Source of the DNA: Psychrilyobacter atlanticus DSM 19335
Lineage (GTDB): Bacteria; Fusobacteriota; Fusobacteriia; Fusobacteriales; Fusobacteriaceae
Length of the DNA stretch: 64,000 nt
NCBI RefSeq assembly: GCF_000426625.1
Contig: NZ_KE384547.1
Coordinates: 1,100,986-1,164,985, forward strand
Direction: 5' to 3'
A model generated the notes under the pieces. That model worked only from the letters and a program-made list of their open reading frames with translations. It was not told the origin of the DNA and did no database searches. Positions 25,620 to 35,240 of this stretch are shown here, piece by piece (positions within the stretch are counted from its first letter, which is position 1; every line of letters starts with the position of its first letter). Both the position numbers and the translations under genes were made by a program.

Positions 25620-26447
25620 CTAATAAAGTTTTTCTAAGACCTCTTCCTTCATGGTGAAAGTATGTTCCACGGCAGGAAACTCTCCATCTCTTACCTGGTC
25701 TACATATTTTTTTATTCCATCTTTTATCACCGCTCCTGCATCTGCAAAAGTTTTAACAAATTTAGGTTTAAAATCCTCATCCATATTGAGCATATCCTGA
25801 TATACCAAGATCTGTCCGTCACAACCTGCTCCTGAACCGATTCCTATGGTAGGTATAGATATACTTTTACTCACAAGATCAGCTAGTTTTTCAGGGATAC
25901 ATTCAAGAACTATTGCAAATACCCCTGCCTCTTCTAAAAGTTTGGCATCTTCTATTATTTTTTTTGCCGCTTCCTCACTCTTTCCCTGTACCTTGAATCC
26001 TCCCATGATATTCAGGGATTGTGGTGTCAGTCCTAGGTGGCCCATTACTGGTATTTGAGCCTTTATAAGACCCTTTACCTTATCTAAAATTTCCCTGCCG
26101 CCTTCCACCTTAACAGCATGGGCTTGTGTTTGTTTTATTATCCTTCCTGCATTATCTATTGCTTCTGCCAGAGTGTTATGATAGGACATAAATGGCATAT
26201 CTACTGTTACCAGGGTATTTTTTACTCCTCTGACCACTGCTCTTCCATGGTGGATCATGTCTTCTACTGTCACCGCCAGAGTGGAATCATATCCCAGAGT
26301 TACCATTCCCAGAGAATCTCCTACCAGTATTCCGTTGATCTCTGTTCCGTCTATAATTTTTGCCATGGTATAATCATATGCTGTCAGCATGGAGAGTTTC
26401 TGTCCATTTTTTTTAGAATTAATAAATGTTACTACTGTATTTTTCAT
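25620..26447 (-). CDS. panB: ketopantoate hydroxymethyltransferase
   Basis: PanB adds a hydroxymethyl group from methylene-tetrahydrofolate to alpha-ketoisovalerate. The TIM-barrel motifs are clear: [14 protein letters not shown] (about 19-32), [20 protein letters not shown] with the metal-binding Asp, [15 protein letters not shown], and '[13 protein letters not shown]'. The length of 275 is typical. The start overlaps the end of the upstream DUF2520 gene by four bases, so translation is coupled. Confidence 0.96.
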   Translation of the reverse strand: MKNTVVTFINSKKNGQKLSMLTAYDYTMAKIIDGTEINGILVGDSLGMVTLGYDSTLAVTVEDMIHHGRAVVRGVKNTLVTVDMPFMSYHNTLAEAIDNAGRIIKQTQAHAVKVEGGREILDKVKGLIKAQIPVMGHLGLTPQSLNIMGGFKVQGKSEEAAKKIIEDAKLLEEAGVFAIVLECIPEKLADLVSKSISIPTIGIGSGAGCDGQILVYQDMLNMDEDFKPKFVKTFADAGAVIKDGIKKYVDQVRDGEFPAVEHTFTMKEEVLEKLY

Positions 26448-27265
26448 CTTTTATCCTCCAATATACCTTCTATCTCTTTATTTTCACCAATAATTTTTAA
26501 AAGTTCCCTGGACCCTGCTAGATAGAGATCTCGTTCCCATCTTTCTTGAGAGTTTAGATGTCCCCTCAAAGTATTTAAATCGCCCCTTTGGAGGGGACCT
26601 GTAATTGAATCTTTTATCCCTTTTTCTCCTATATTTTCAACGGTTTTTTCAACCAGGGGAAGGAGGATATCTTTAGCCTCTTTTTCTGAAAATCCACATT
26701 TTTGAAGGTTATCTATTCCCCTATGAATCATTGGAACTATCAGGTTGGATGCATAGACCCCTGCAAGGTGATATCTCATTTTAAATTTTTTCTCCACACT
26801 AAAACATTTGTTTCCCAATCCCTCGACTATTTTTTTTGCCTGGGGAGAGTCACCTTCTAAAACCAGGGACATTTCCTCCATCCTGCTCATTGGCGTATCT
26901 ATATCAGAAAAAGTCATCATAGGGTGAAGAGAAGCAGCCTCTGCTCCCAGTTCCTCTGCGTTGCAAAATATTTCTGATGAGACAGCACCACTGGTATGGA
27001 TTACACAGCGGCCCTCTATATTTTCCCTAGACAACTTATTCCAGACATCGATAATCTCGTCGTCGGGAACAGCAATTAAAATTATATCTGATTGCTCCAC
27101 TATCTCTGTATAACTCTCAAAAGATTCCCATCCCAGTTTAGATGGATCTATGACATTTTCTTTTCTTTCTCTCTTTAAGTATCCTGAGATAGAAAAATTC
27201 CGATATCTTAAATATTTTCCCAAAGATATCCCTACCCTGCCTGCTCCTATAATACCAATTCTCAT
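26444..27265 (-). CDS. panG: Rossmann/DUF2520 ketopantoate reductase (PanG type)
   Basis: The protein starts with a dinucleotide-binding motif ([19 protein letters not shown]), followed by a Rossmann fold with [14 protein letters not shown] and [11 protein letters not shown], then 'ASLHPMMTF' and a helical DUF2520 C-terminal domain containing [16 protein letters not shown]. No panE or ilvC is seen here. The DUF2520 family includes PanG, shown in Francisella to reduce ketopantoate. As first gene of panG-panB-panC-panD it would complete the route from ketoisovalerate and aspartate to pantothenate. Function is inferred from family and operon. GGAGGCAGA precedes the ATG. Confidence 0.7.
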   Translation of the reverse strand: MRIGIIGAGRVGISLGKYLRYRNFSISGYLKRERKENVIDPSKLGWESFESYTEIVEQSDIILIAVPDDEIIDVWNKLSRENIEGRCVIHTSGAVSSEIFCNAEELGAEAASLHPMMTFSDIDTPMSRMEEMSLVLEGDSPQAKKIVEGLGNKCFSVEKKFKMRYHLAGVYASNLIVPMIHRGIDNLQKCGFSEKEAKDILLPLVEKTVENIGEKGIKDSITGPLQRGDLNTLRGHLNSQERWERDLYLAGSRELLKIIGENKEIEGILEDKR

Positions 27266-27525
27266 TCTGCCTCCATTATATAACTAACTAGTACGATTAT
27301 CTGATCGAATATTACTACTTGAAAATAAAAATGTCAAATTAAATTATTTTAATTACAGCGTTCATTTATTTTTGAGATGGTTTGAATCCTTTATAAATAG
27401 GGATACAGAGGGGATTAGTTTTTTTAGTCATTTTTTTTCATTTTAATTTTTTTAAAAAAAATAAAACTAATTAGTAATTAAATTTAATTGTTATAGACTT
27501 AATTTTTTAAGATATCTTTTAATAC

Positions 27526-27714
27526 TTGAATTGTATAATTAATTACAACGATGAGTTTTTTTTAAAGGGAATAGAGTTTTTAAAGTTAAGAAAAGAAGAT
27601 GTAAATATAGCAGTACAGAAAATTAATAATAGGCCAAGGAGTTGCTTATATAAAAAACTCCCTACGAATAATTCAAGGGAGTTTTTCAATATTGTATTTA
27701 ATTTGATAATCTAG
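27526..27714 (+). pseudogene. IS30-family transposase C-terminal remnant
   Basis: The segment VNIAVQKINNRPRSCLYKK matches the end of IS30 transposases ('...INNRPRKCLGYKTP.E.F'). No upstream catalytic domain, start codon with ribosome-binding site or terminal inverted repeats are visible, so only a stub of about 60 codons remains. The 260 bases before it are AT-rich and hold nothing else I can name. Confidence 0.55.
27653..27686 (-). terminator. terminator of the MATE gene
   Basis: AAAAAACTCCCT and AGGGAGTTTTTC pair over 11 bp around an 11-base loop, with T-runs in both directions; it lies just beyond the end of the minus-strand MATE gene. Confidence 0.75.
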
Positions 27715-27718
27715 GTAT

Positions 27719-29065
27719 TTAAACACAGATTACTATTTTTTTCATCTCCCTTTTTATTTTAACAATATAGTAAAGGGTAAATAATCCTGCCAATAAATCT
27801 GCTATAGCATGGGTTGCAATTATACCATTCAATCCAAATTTATAATTTAAAATATATACCAATGGGATAAAGAAAAAACCATTTCTACAACTGGCTAATA
27901 TAAAACTTTCCCGACCCTTTCCTAAAGATTGATAAAGGGTAGTCACAATAGTCGTAATTCCAAAGGTAAAAAAGAAAATATTTAAAGAATAAAGGTTTAA
28001 TTGTCCTAATTTAATCACTTGAGGGTCAAATGAAAATATTTTTATAATGTTTTCAGAAAATACTATATATATAACGTTTAAAACTATACTATATATAGTA
28101 ACCCATATAAGAGATACTTTAAGAGCTTCTACTATACGGGAATAATTTTTCTGGCCATAACTATAAGCTACTAAAGGCTGGAACCCCTGAGCAAACCCAA
28201 AGAGTGTAAACATAATAATAGAGACCACACGCATAGCAATCCCTCCAGCAGCAATAGCTGTATCTCCATAAACTTGCAATGCATTATTATACACTGCCAT
28301 AGATACACTGACTAAAATTTGTCTGGAAAATGACGGCAATCCAACAATTATAATACTATAAAAAATAGATTTTTTAAATAAAAACTGTTTAAAAGATACC
28401 TTTAAAAGGCTGGATTTTGAAAAGTAATATTTAAATAAAAATAGAGTTGAGATAAACTGTGAAATAACAGTGGCTACGGCGGCTCCCTCTATTCCATAAT
28501 CTAAAACAAAAATAAAAATTGGATCTAAGATAATATTTAAAATTGCTCCCAATCCAATGGCACACATACTATATTTACTGTTTCCCTCTGCTCGGATTGT
28601 GTTATTTAAAACCATGTTGATGACTGTAAAAAAAGTTCCTAAAACAATAATCAATGTATATGTCTTTGCGTAGGGTAAAATTGTAGGAGTCGCTCCTATA
28701 CTCTTTAATATCCATTCTAAATAATTTACACCAAAAATAGTTGCTACTATTGAAAAGACGACTCCTAAAGCTATCGATAGATTAAATGTAGTGGTGGCAC
28801 TTTTTTTATCCTGGGCTCCCAAAAATCTAGAGATCATATTTCCTCCGCCAACACCAATCATCTGTCCAATGGCTGCTATCAACATAAATAAAGGATAGGA
28901 AACTGCAATAGCTCCTATTGCACGAGTGTCATTTAGCATCCCAACAAATAGTGTATCCACTACATTATATATAGCAGATATTAAAATTCCGACTACGGCA
29001 GGAAGTGATAATTTCAACAATGCTTTTGGTATTTTTTCCTCTTTAAGTATCCATTCTTTGTTCAT
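27719..29065 (-). CDS. MATE-family multidrug efflux transporter
   Basis: A 448-residue protein with twelve predicted spans in two MATE repeats; the first opens LLKLSLPAVVGILISAIYNV then VDTLFVGML, and the second opens IIVGLPSFSRQILVSVSMAV. Family motifs such as GGGNMISRFLGA, NNTIRAEGNSKYSM and GFAQGFQPLVAYSYGQKN are present. It probably exports cationic compounds using Na+ or H+. It is divergent from a Crp/Fnr regulator, with a perfect palindrome between them, so that regulator may control it. Confidence 0.9.
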   Translation of the reverse strand: MNKEWILKEEKIPKALLKLSLPAVVGILISAIYNVVDTLFVGMLNDTRAIGAIAVSYPLFMLIAAIGQMIGVGGGNMISRFLGAQDKKSATTTFNLSIALGVVFSIVATIFGVNYLEWILKSIGATPTILPYAKTYTLIIVLGTFFTVINMVLNNTIRAEGNSKYSMCAIGLGAILNIILDPIFIFVLDYGIEGAAVATVISQFISTLFLFKYYFSKSSLLKVSFKQFLFKKSIFYSIIIVGLPSFSRQILVSVSMAVYNNALQVYGDTAIAAGGIAMRVVSIIMFTLFGFAQGFQPLVAYSYGQKNYSRIVEALKVSLIWVTIYSIVLNVIYIVFSENIIKIFSFDPQVIKLGQLNLYSLNIFFFTFGITTIVTTLYQSLGKGRESFILASCRNGFFFIPLVYILNYKFGLNGIIATHAIADLLAGLFTLYYIVKIKREMKKIVICV

Positions 29066-29191
29066 AATAATTCTCCTTAAAATCTTAATCTATAATTATA
29101 AAATCATTCAAATTTTCGTAGGACTATATCTCTAGGATAAATTTATTACGAAATTTTAGATGTTAAAAAAGTATATAGATTAATTCTGAAG

Positions 29192-29217
29192 AAAACTGTA
29201 GAATGTTCTACAGTTTT
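29192..29217. promoter_or_regulatory. Crp/Fnr-type palindromic operator
   Basis: AAAACTGTAGAA-TG-TTCTACAGTTTT is a perfect 12-bp inverted repeat containing TGT-N10-ACA, the usual half-site geometry of Crp/Fnr dimers. It covers the expected -35 region of the regulator gene (a TATACT -10 lies at 29232-29237), suggesting autoregulation, and lies 127 bases from the MATE start codon. Confidence 0.65.
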
Positions 29218-29257
29218 TTGAAATTGTGGGGTATACTGTCAGTAAGAGAGGTGAATC

Positions 29258-29905
29258 ATGGAAAAGATCAAAAATATTATAGAAAAAACTCCACTAAAAG
29301 ATTTTATTCCTCAAAAATACTTAGATAGATTAAAAATATTAAATTTATCTTCTGGAGAATATTTTCATTATTCAGAAAAAAAATTAAATTCTATTTTTTT
29401 TATTGTTGAAGGGATTATACAGATAAAACAAACTACTCAAGACGGAGTTGATCTAAACTATAGTTTATTGGATGATTTTAATGTCATTGGAGAAAAAAAG
29501 TTGCTCTTTGGAGAGGAGGGAGAGGTAGATTTTTATACTATAAAAGATAAAACAAAAATTATAGAAGTTCCATTGGATATTGGAATTGAATTAATAAAAA
29601 ATGATAGTTTTAAAATCTTTCTCTTAAAGCTTCATTGTGAAAAACTTCATAGGTTTGTATGGGATATATCTATCTTACATTTTAAGGGTGTAAATAAATT
29701 TTTAGCACACAGTATATTAACCTATTCTAAAAAAGAAAAGTTTAGATTTAAAAATATGTCCTTTCTCAGTGAAATACTTGGTATAGATAGAAAAAGTTTA
29801 TACAGTGCTATTAAGAAATTAGAGGAAGAAAAATTAATAGTAAGAGAAAATAAAGTTCTCAAAATTTTAGATAGGGAAAAATTAAAAGAATACATAAAAT
29901 TTTAA
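29258..29905 (+). CDS. Crp/Fnr-family transcriptional regulator
   Basis: The 215-residue protein has a cyclic-nucleotide-binding-like beta-roll (LNLSSGEYFHYSEKKLNSIF, then FIVEGIIQIKQTTQDG and LLDDFNVIGEKKLLFG), a dimerisation helix around residues 115-145 and a winged-helix domain with MSFLSEILGIDRKSLYSAIK at about 166-185. There is no cysteine cluster for an Fe-S site as in Fnr, so the ligand is unknown. It is divergent from the MATE pump. GAGAGGTGAATC precedes the ATG. Confidence 0.85.
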   Translation: MEKIKNIIEKTPLKDFIPQKYLDRLKILNLSSGEYFHYSEKKLNSIFFIVEGIIQIKQTTQDGVDLNYSLLDDFNVIGEKKLLFGEEGEVDFYTIKDKTKIIEVPLDIGIELIKNDSFKIFLLKLHCEKLHRFVWDISILHFKGVNKFLAHSILTYSKKEKFRFKNMSFLSEILGIDRKSLYSAIKKLEEEKLIVRENKVLKILDREKLKEYIKF

Positions 29906-29926
29906 AACATACAACTGGAGGAAAAA

Positions 29927-30889
29927 ATGAAATTAAAAAAGAAAAGAATCATAATCGATTGTGATCCAGGAATAGACGATAGTTTAGCAATATTATTAGC
30001 TTTAAATTCCAACGAAGTAGATTTAATAGGAATAACTGTAGTTGGTGGGAATGTAGATGCTATGAAATGTGCAATTAATGCTATTAAGGTATTGGAAGTT
30101 GGAGGAAGACTGGATATTCCTGTATATTTAGGAGAATCTAAGCCTTTAGTCAGAGAATTAGAAACAGCAGAAGAAACCCATGGAGAGGGAGGATTAGGAA
30201 AGGTAGTAGTTCAAAAGAGTGAAGATCATAATTTAATAAAAAAGGGAGCGATAGAATTTTTGCTGGCTAACTCAAGTGACTGCCACCTTATTACCATTGG
30301 ACCTATGATAAATCTTGCTCGTGCAATACAAAAAGACAAAGAAGCTTTCAATAAATTTTTATCTATAACTTCCATGGGGGGAGCTTATAAAAGTCATGGG
30401 AATTGTTCTCAGGTAGCTGAATTTAATTATTGGGTAGATCCCCATGCAGTGCAGTTGGTATATGATAATTATAATAAACCTATTACCATGGTTGGCCTGG
30501 ATGTGACGAGAAGTTGTGTTCTAACCCCTGATTATCGTCAGTTGCTAAAATTTATAGATACTCCTGTATCGAATTTTATCTATGATATTACAGAATTTTA
30601 TGTAGATTTTCACTGGGAACAGGAGAGAACTCTAGGCTGTGTAATAAATGATCCGTTGGCTATGGCATACTTTATAGACAACACTTTAGCAGACGGGTTC
30701 TATAGTAATTTAGAGATGGTAGTAGAGGGAAATGCCGTAGGCCAGTCTATGATCGATGTACAAGGGTTCTATAAAAGAGAAGATAATGTCTTGGTTCTCA
30801 CAGAGGTTGACAATATAAGGTTTATGAATATGTTTTTCAAAAGATTATTTAAAGGCCATGAAAAAGATATAGATCTAGTAATAAAATAA
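29927..30889 (+). CDS. inosine-uridine preferring nucleoside hydrolase
   Basis: This enzyme cleaves nucleosides to base and ribose. The calcium-binding DCDPGIDDSLAILLAL motif is at 11-26; TIGPMINLARAI is near 123-134; 'AEFNYWVDPHAVQLVY' and 'VINDPLAMAYF' carry the further metal and substrate residues. Its length (320) fits the family. It lies 22 bases after the Crp/Fnr gene and is probably co-transcribed. With apt and ndk nearby it suggests nucleoside salvage. Confidence 0.92.
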   Translation: MKLKKKRIIIDCDPGIDDSLAILLALNSNEVDLIGITVVGGNVDAMKCAINAIKVLEVGGRLDIPVYLGESKPLVRELETAEETHGEGGLGKVVVQKSEDHNLIKKGAIEFLLANSSDCHLITIGPMINLARAIQKDKEAFNKFLSITSMGGAYKSHGNCSQVAEFNYWVDPHAVQLVYDNYNKPITMVGLDVTRSCVLTPDYRQLLKFIDTPVSNFIYDITEFYVDFHWEQERTLGCVINDPLAMAYFIDNTLADGFYSNLEMVVEGNAVGQSMIDVQGFYKREDNVLVLTEVDNIRFMNMFFKRLFKGHEKDIDLVIK

Positions 30890-30977
30890 AAAAATATCAG
30901 ACAAAGGGTCAATTAAAAAGAGTATAAAAAGGAAAAGAAAGTAGTTTTAGTATATTTATTACAAGGGGTGATGTGAT

Positions 30978-31409
30978 ATGCCGGAGCAAACATTTTTAAT
31001 GATTAAGCCAGATGGTGTGAAAAGAAAATTAGTAGGAGATATATTGATTAGATTAGAGAAAAAGGGACTGAAGATAGCCGCAATGAAAATGTTACAAATA
31101 ACAAAGGAATTGGCAGAACTGCACTATAATGAGCACAGAGGAAAGGAGTTCTATGAGGAATTAATTGAATTTATTACCTCAGGACCCGTTGTAGCTATTG
31201 TTTTAGAAGGGGAAGGGATAGTTAAAATTATCCGTAATTTTGCAGGAAAAACTAATCCAAAAGAAGCGGATTGTGGTACAATAAGAGGTGATTATGCTTT
31301 TGACATAACTCAAAATGTTATCCATACTTCCGATTCTATATCAAGTGCTCAAAGAGAGATAATTAATTTTTTTAAAAAATCAGAAATTCTAAGTAATACA
31401 GAAGGGTAG
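30978..31409 (+). CDS. ndk: nucleoside diphosphate kinase
   Basis: Ndk equalises nucleoside triphosphate pools by a phosphohistidine intermediate. [14 protein letters not shown] opens the protein, and the active-site His is in NVIHTSDS near 114-121. [20 protein letters not shown] is the expected nucleotide-binding segment. The length of 143 is normal, with a short polar tail. AAGGGGTGATGTGAT precedes the ATG. Confidence 0.96.
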   Translation: MPEQTFLMIKPDGVKRKLVGDILIRLEKKGLKIAAMKMLQITKELAELHYNEHRGKEFYEELIEFITSGPVVAIVLEGEGIVKIIRNFAGKTNPKEADCGTIRGDYAFDITQNVIHTSDSISSAQREIINFFKKSEILSNTEG

Positions 31410-31489
31410 AAAATGTTTTTTGGTCTTCTAAATTTGAGATAAATGTATATTTATGATAAAATTATTTAAAATAATAGGGGTGGTTTATT

Positions 31490-31936
31490 ATGAAACAAGT
31501 GCGTGATGTAATGAATACAGATTTAATAACAATAGAGGCTAACTTAACTTTTGATAACATCTTAAAGATTATGACAGAAAAAGGTGCGGGCAAGCTTCCA
31601 GTAATCGATAATGGACAATTGATAGGAGTAGTTACAAGGGATGATATTTTGGTAAGACAGGAAACTGCACCGCTTCCTCCGGTGATTGCATTTTGGGACC
31701 TGCTTATAACACTTCCAGAAAATAAAGAATTCAAGAAAAAATTGAAAAAATTATCAGGATATATTGCAAAGGACATAATGTCTACAAATTATTTAGTTGT
31801 GAAACAATCTGATGATCTAGCTAATGTCATAACTCAAATAGTAGAACAAAAATATAACTATGCGCTTGTGGTAGAAAATGATTCCATAGAGGGTATTATA
31901 ACGAAAACAGACTTAATTAAAAAATGTTTTAATTAA
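31490..31936 (+). CDS. tandem CBS-domain protein
   Basis: Two CBS domains make up the whole 148-residue protein: the first has VRDVMNTDLITIEANLTFDN and GKLPVIDNGQLIGVVTRDDI, the second AKDIMSTNYLVVKQSDDLAN and YALVVENDSIEGIITKTDLI. Such free CBS pairs bind adenosine nucleotides and regulate partner proteins. It lies 27 bases before a CorC-like membrane protein that also has CBS domains, so the two may act together. Confidence 0.88.
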   Translation: MKQVRDVMNTDLITIEANLTFDNILKIMTEKGAGKLPVIDNGQLIGVVTRDDILVRQETAPLPPVIAFWDLLITLPENKEFKKKLKKLSGYIAKDIMSTNYLVVKQSDDLANVITQIVEQKYNYALVVENDSIEGIITKTDLIKKCFN

Positions 31937-31963
31937 GAAAAAAAGGATGGTGTAAAAAAAACG

Positions 31964-33235
31964 TTGGAAATTTATAGTCAACTTATTTTATTGGTGGTAT
32001 TAATTATTTTATCGGGGTTATTTTCAGCTTCTGAAACTGCTCTTACTGCATTTAAAAGTACTGATCTAGAAGAAATTGAAAATACTAACCCTAGAACAGC
32101 AAAATTATTGAAAAAGTGGTTAACTAAACCTAATGAGATCTTAACGGCAATATTATTAGGAAATAACATTGTAAATATCTTAGCTTCATCTATCGCAACT
32201 ATAGTGACATTGCAAATAATGGGGTCTAAATCTGGAAATGCAATAGCTGTAGCTACAGTATCTATGACAGTTGTAGTGCTTATATTTGGGGAGATAACTC
32301 CTAAAATTGTTGCTAAAACATATTCAAGAAAGATATCAGGGATTGTTATAGGACCAATTTATTTTTTAAGTATTGTAACATTGCCTATCATAAAATTATT
32401 GATGTTTGTTACTAAGATCATCAGTGGTATGATGGGAGTAAATATTAAACATGAAAACCTCATGATAACAGAGGAAGAGATTAAATCTTATATCAATGTA
32501 GGTGAAGCTGAAGGAGTAATTGAAGAGGAAGAGAGAGAGATGATCCATTCAATTATAGAGTTTGGGGATACCACCGCAAAGGAGGTTATGACTCCTAGAA
32601 CTTCAATCTTTATGTTAGATGCGGAATCTACAATAGATGAAGTATGGGATGAAATTATAGACAGCGGTTATTCTAGAATTCCTGTATATGGAGAAGATCT
32701 AGATGAAATATTAGGAATTCTTTATGTTAAGGATCTTATGACTTTGGCTAAAGAAGGAACTACAGATATTCCATTAAAAAATATATTGAGGGAAGCGTAT
32801 TTTGTTCCTGATACTAAATCTATAGTGGAGATCTTAGATGAGTTTAGAAATAAACAAGTCCATATGGCTGTTGTCTTAGATGAATATGGTGGGACAGTAG
32901 GGTTAGCAACTATCGAAGACCTCATTGAGGAGATAATCGGTGAGATAAAAGATGAATACGACCTTCATGAAGAGGATGAAATTGAAAAAATAAGTGAATC
33001 AAAATATAGAGTTGATGCACGAATAAATATTGAAGATTTAAACAAAGAACTGGAACTGAATATCCCTGAATCAGAAGATTATGAAAGTCTTGGAGGGTAT
33101 GTTTTAGACATCTTAGGCCGGGTAGCGGAGGTTGAAGATATTGTTGAGCTAGAAGGTCTTAGGATGAAAGTTTTGGAGATCGATAAGATGAGAGTAGTTA
33201 AAATTCTTATAGAGATAAGTGAGGAAAAGGAATGA
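31964..33235 (+). CDS. CNNM/CorC-HlyC family membrane protein
   Basis: Order of domains: an N-terminal CNNM (DUF21) membrane domain of about 180 residues (GLFSASETALTAFKSTDLEE, then ILLGNNIVNILASSIAT), two CBS motifs (VMTPRTSIFMLDAE and GYSRIPVYGEDLDEILGILY; then VHMAVVLDEYGGTVGLATIE) and a C-terminal CorC_HlyC domain from about 340. The family is linked to Mg2+/Na+ transport. It starts with TTG, preceded by a loosely spaced AAAGGATGG. It overlaps the DUF502 gene by four bases. Confidence 0.9.
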   Translation: MEIYSQLILLVVLIILSGLFSASETALTAFKSTDLEEIENTNPRTAKLLKKWLTKPNEILTAILLGNNIVNILASSIATIVTLQIMGSKSGNAIAVATVSMTVVVLIFGEITPKIVAKTYSRKISGIVIGPIYFLSIVTLPIIKLLMFVTKIISGMMGVNIKHENLMITEEEIKSYINVGEAEGVIEEEEREMIHSIIEFGDTTAKEVMTPRTSIFMLDAESTIDEVWDEIIDSGYSRIPVYGEDLDEILGILYVKDLMTLAKEGTTDIPLKNILREAYFVPDTKSIVEILDEFRNKQVHMAVVLDEYGGTVGLATIEDLIEEIIGEIKDEYDLHEEDEIEKISESKYRVDARINIEDLNKELELNIPESEDYESLGGYVLDILGRVAEVEDIVELEGLRMKVLEIDKMRVVKILIEISEEKE

Positions 33236-33876
33236 AAAAAATAAAAAGTCTGTTTGCAACAGGATTGATAACTGTTTTACCGGTATTAATAACAATCAAT
33301 ATAATGTCGTGGATATTTAAATTTTTAAACAATTATTTAAGGCAGAATATTTTTGTGAAAGAGATGACCTCATACCTACTAAAATATGAGTTTTATTCTA
33401 AATTTACAACACAGGTTTTGGTTTACTTAATTGCTATGCTGATAATTATATTAACTATTATCATTGCAGGTCTTGCCATGAGAAATGTAATTGGTAAAAA
33501 AATAGCTAAAAAAATAGACCTGTTATTTTCAAATATCCCCTTGGTAAAACCTATCTATACTACTATTTTGCAGATTAGACATCTAATGTTTACATCAAAC
33601 ACAAAGGCTTATCAAAAAGTAGTTATGATAGAGTACCCTCGAAAGGGAATCTATAGTTTGGGATTTTTAACTAACAGAGAAAATCAACTTTTTGAAGAGA
33701 TATTAGGAGGGAAAAAATTACTCAATATATTTATACCTACCTCTCCTAATCCTACTTCCGGAATGTTTATAATGGTAGAAGCAGATACTGTTAAAGAGTT
33801 AGATATCAAGATTGAAGACGCTGTTAAATTAATAATTTCTGGTGGAGCAATAGTTCCAAAGATCAATAAAAATTAG
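33232..33876 (+). CDS. DUF502 family membrane protein
   Basis: Two membrane segments (about 10-30 and 60-85) flank a loop; after these comes the family signature FSNIPLVKPIYTTILQIRH and a soluble part with 'IEYPRKGIYSLGFLT' and 'NIFIPTSPNPTSGMFIMV'. The function is not established. It is coupled by ATGA overlap to the CorC-like gene and followed after 17 bases by the TPR lipoprotein. Confidence 0.88.
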   Translation: MKKIKSLFATGLITVLPVLITINIMSWIFKFLNNYLRQNIFVKEMTSYLLKYEFYSKFTTQVLVYLIAMLIIILTIIIAGLAMRNVIGKKIAKKIDLLFSNIPLVKPIYTTILQIRHLMFTSNTKAYQKVVMIEYPRKGIYSLGFLTNRENQLFEEILGGKKLLNIFIPTSPNPTSGMFIMVEADTVKELDIKIEDAVKLIISGGAIVPKINKN

Positions 33877-33893
33877 AAAATTAGGAGTATTAT

Positions 33894-34802
33894 ATGAAAA
33901 AAATATTGTTAATTCTAGGTTTACTTATGCTAATAGGCTGTACTTCAGCAGATCAAAAAAAGAAAAAGGAACACTACCTAATCAAAGGAATGAACTATAG
34001 TAAGAGTGGTAACTATACCAAAGCCATCGATGAATATAAGGAGTTTTATGAAATCGATAAAAAAGATCCCGTTCTTCTTAGGGAGTTAGGATTAGCCTAT
34101 GCTCAATTAGGTGATTATGAGGCAGCTGAAAAATATTATTTAGAAGCTTTAAAATTAGATCCCAAGGATCAGATAACTTTATCTAATACGGCTATTTTAT
34201 CCTATAAGATGGGGAAATTAGAGAGAAGCCAGTACTATTTATCACAAATTTCATCTGACAGTATAGATTTTAAAATATACCTGTTAAAGGGGTATATTGC
34301 ATACGATGAAAACAAGTATGAAGAAGCTTACCTTAACTTTACTAAAGTTTTAAATTTGATAGATATCGAAGACTATACTTTTGTAGGTAAATATGTGGAG
34401 ATTTTACAAAAAACAAATAGAACCAATGAGATCTATCCCTTCATCTATAGGGTATATGAAGTTAAAAAGAATGACCCAGATGCAGTCATTACATATTCTA
34501 GATTTTTAATCGATGTTTTTAGTGATTATGATGGCGCTTTTAAAGCTTTAAAAACATATATCGCAAGGGAAAAAAATAACCGTGTAATATTAGAGCTTGC
34601 TAAACGAAGTTTTGAAGTAGGAAAAATAAATGACACTGAGTTATATCTAAAGCTGTTAACAGATGCTTATAAGTATGATTTAGATGTTTTAAACTTGAAA
34701 AAAGAGATAGCGGCCCACAACAATAAACCTAAAGATGTTGAAAAATATCAAAAAATAATTGAAAAGGTGAGTGATCTAGACAGTGAAGAGTATCAGAATT
34801 AG
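33894..34802 (+). CDS. TPR-repeat lipoprotein
   Basis: A signal peptide with lipobox LMLIGC puts the lipidated Cys at 16. Several TPR motifs follow, the clearest being NYSKSGNYTKAIDEYKEFYE and LGLAYAQLGDYEAAEKYYLE, with weaker ones to about 290. TPR lipoproteins serve as scaffolds at the inner face of the envelope. The partner is unknown. The gene overlaps the next (NUDIX) by 20 bases. Confidence 0.82.
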   Translation: MKKILLILGLLMLIGCTSADQKKKKEHYLIKGMNYSKSGNYTKAIDEYKEFYEIDKKDPVLLRELGLAYAQLGDYEAAEKYYLEALKLDPKDQITLSNTAILSYKMGKLERSQYYLSQISSDSIDFKIYLLKGYIAYDENKYEEAYLNFTKVLNLIDIEDYTFVGKYVEILQKTNRTNEIYPFIYRVYEVKKNDPDAVITYSRFLIDVFSDYDGAFKALKTYIAREKNNRVILELAKRSFEVGKINDTELYLKLLTDAYKYDLDVLNLKKEIAAHNNKPKDVEKYQKIIEKVSDLDSEEYQN

Positions 34803-35223
34803 AGTTTGTGGAATTTTAGAAAAAGACGATGAGTTACTTTTAGTTAAACATATAAAAAATAACAATGAATACTACCTCCTTCCTGGAGGCGGAGTAGATC
34901 ACGGAGAGGACTTTAAAACTGCTCTTAAAAGAGAATTTATGGAAGAATGTAATCTGGATGTAGAGGTAGAAGATATGGTGTTTATATCTGAAGGAATAGC
35001 TCCTAACGGCGGACGTCATATTGTAAATGTTTATTTTAAAGTTTCCTATATTGGCGGAGATCTACAGGTCGGGCTAGACGGGAGTAACTTAATTGGTGTA
35101 GAATATATTAAGAAATCAGAGTTAGAAAATGTTATACTATATCCAAATACAAAAAAAGAATTAAAAGAATATTTTGAATCTGAAAACAAAGGGATAAAGT
35201 ATCTAGGGAACAGATGGGAATAA
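34783..35223 (+). CDS. NUDIX hydrolase
   Basis: The Nudix box GGGVDHGEDFKTALKREF followed by MEECNLD is complete (G, E, RE and EE positions kept). The N-terminus RIRVCGILEKDDELLLVKH is standard. The GTG start lies inside the end of the TPR gene, with AAGGTGA about 12 bases upstream, so translation is probably coupled. Substrate unknown. It is distinct from the NUDIX gene at 4049. Confidence 0.88.
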   Translation: MKSIRIRVCGILEKDDELLLVKHIKNNNEYYLLPGGGVDHGEDFKTALKREFMEECNLDVEVEDMVFISEGIAPNGGRHIVNVYFKVSYIGGDLQVGLDGSNLIGVEYIKKSELENVILYPNTKKELKEYFESENKGIKYLGNRWE

Positions 35224-35240
35224 TAATTAAATAAGTAACA

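Noticed and set aside
26118-26525. long open frame antisense to panB and the panG-like gene
   Set aside because: It is a shadow of two well-supported genes, with Cys/Ser/Tyr-rich translation and no ribosome-binding site.
27526-27714. an intact IS30 insertion sequence
   Set aside because: Only the last part of the transposase is recognisable and no terminal inverted repeats were found.
29192-29217. the palindrome as a terminator
   Set aside because: It lies between two divergent genes with no upstream gene to terminate, and it overlaps a promoter.
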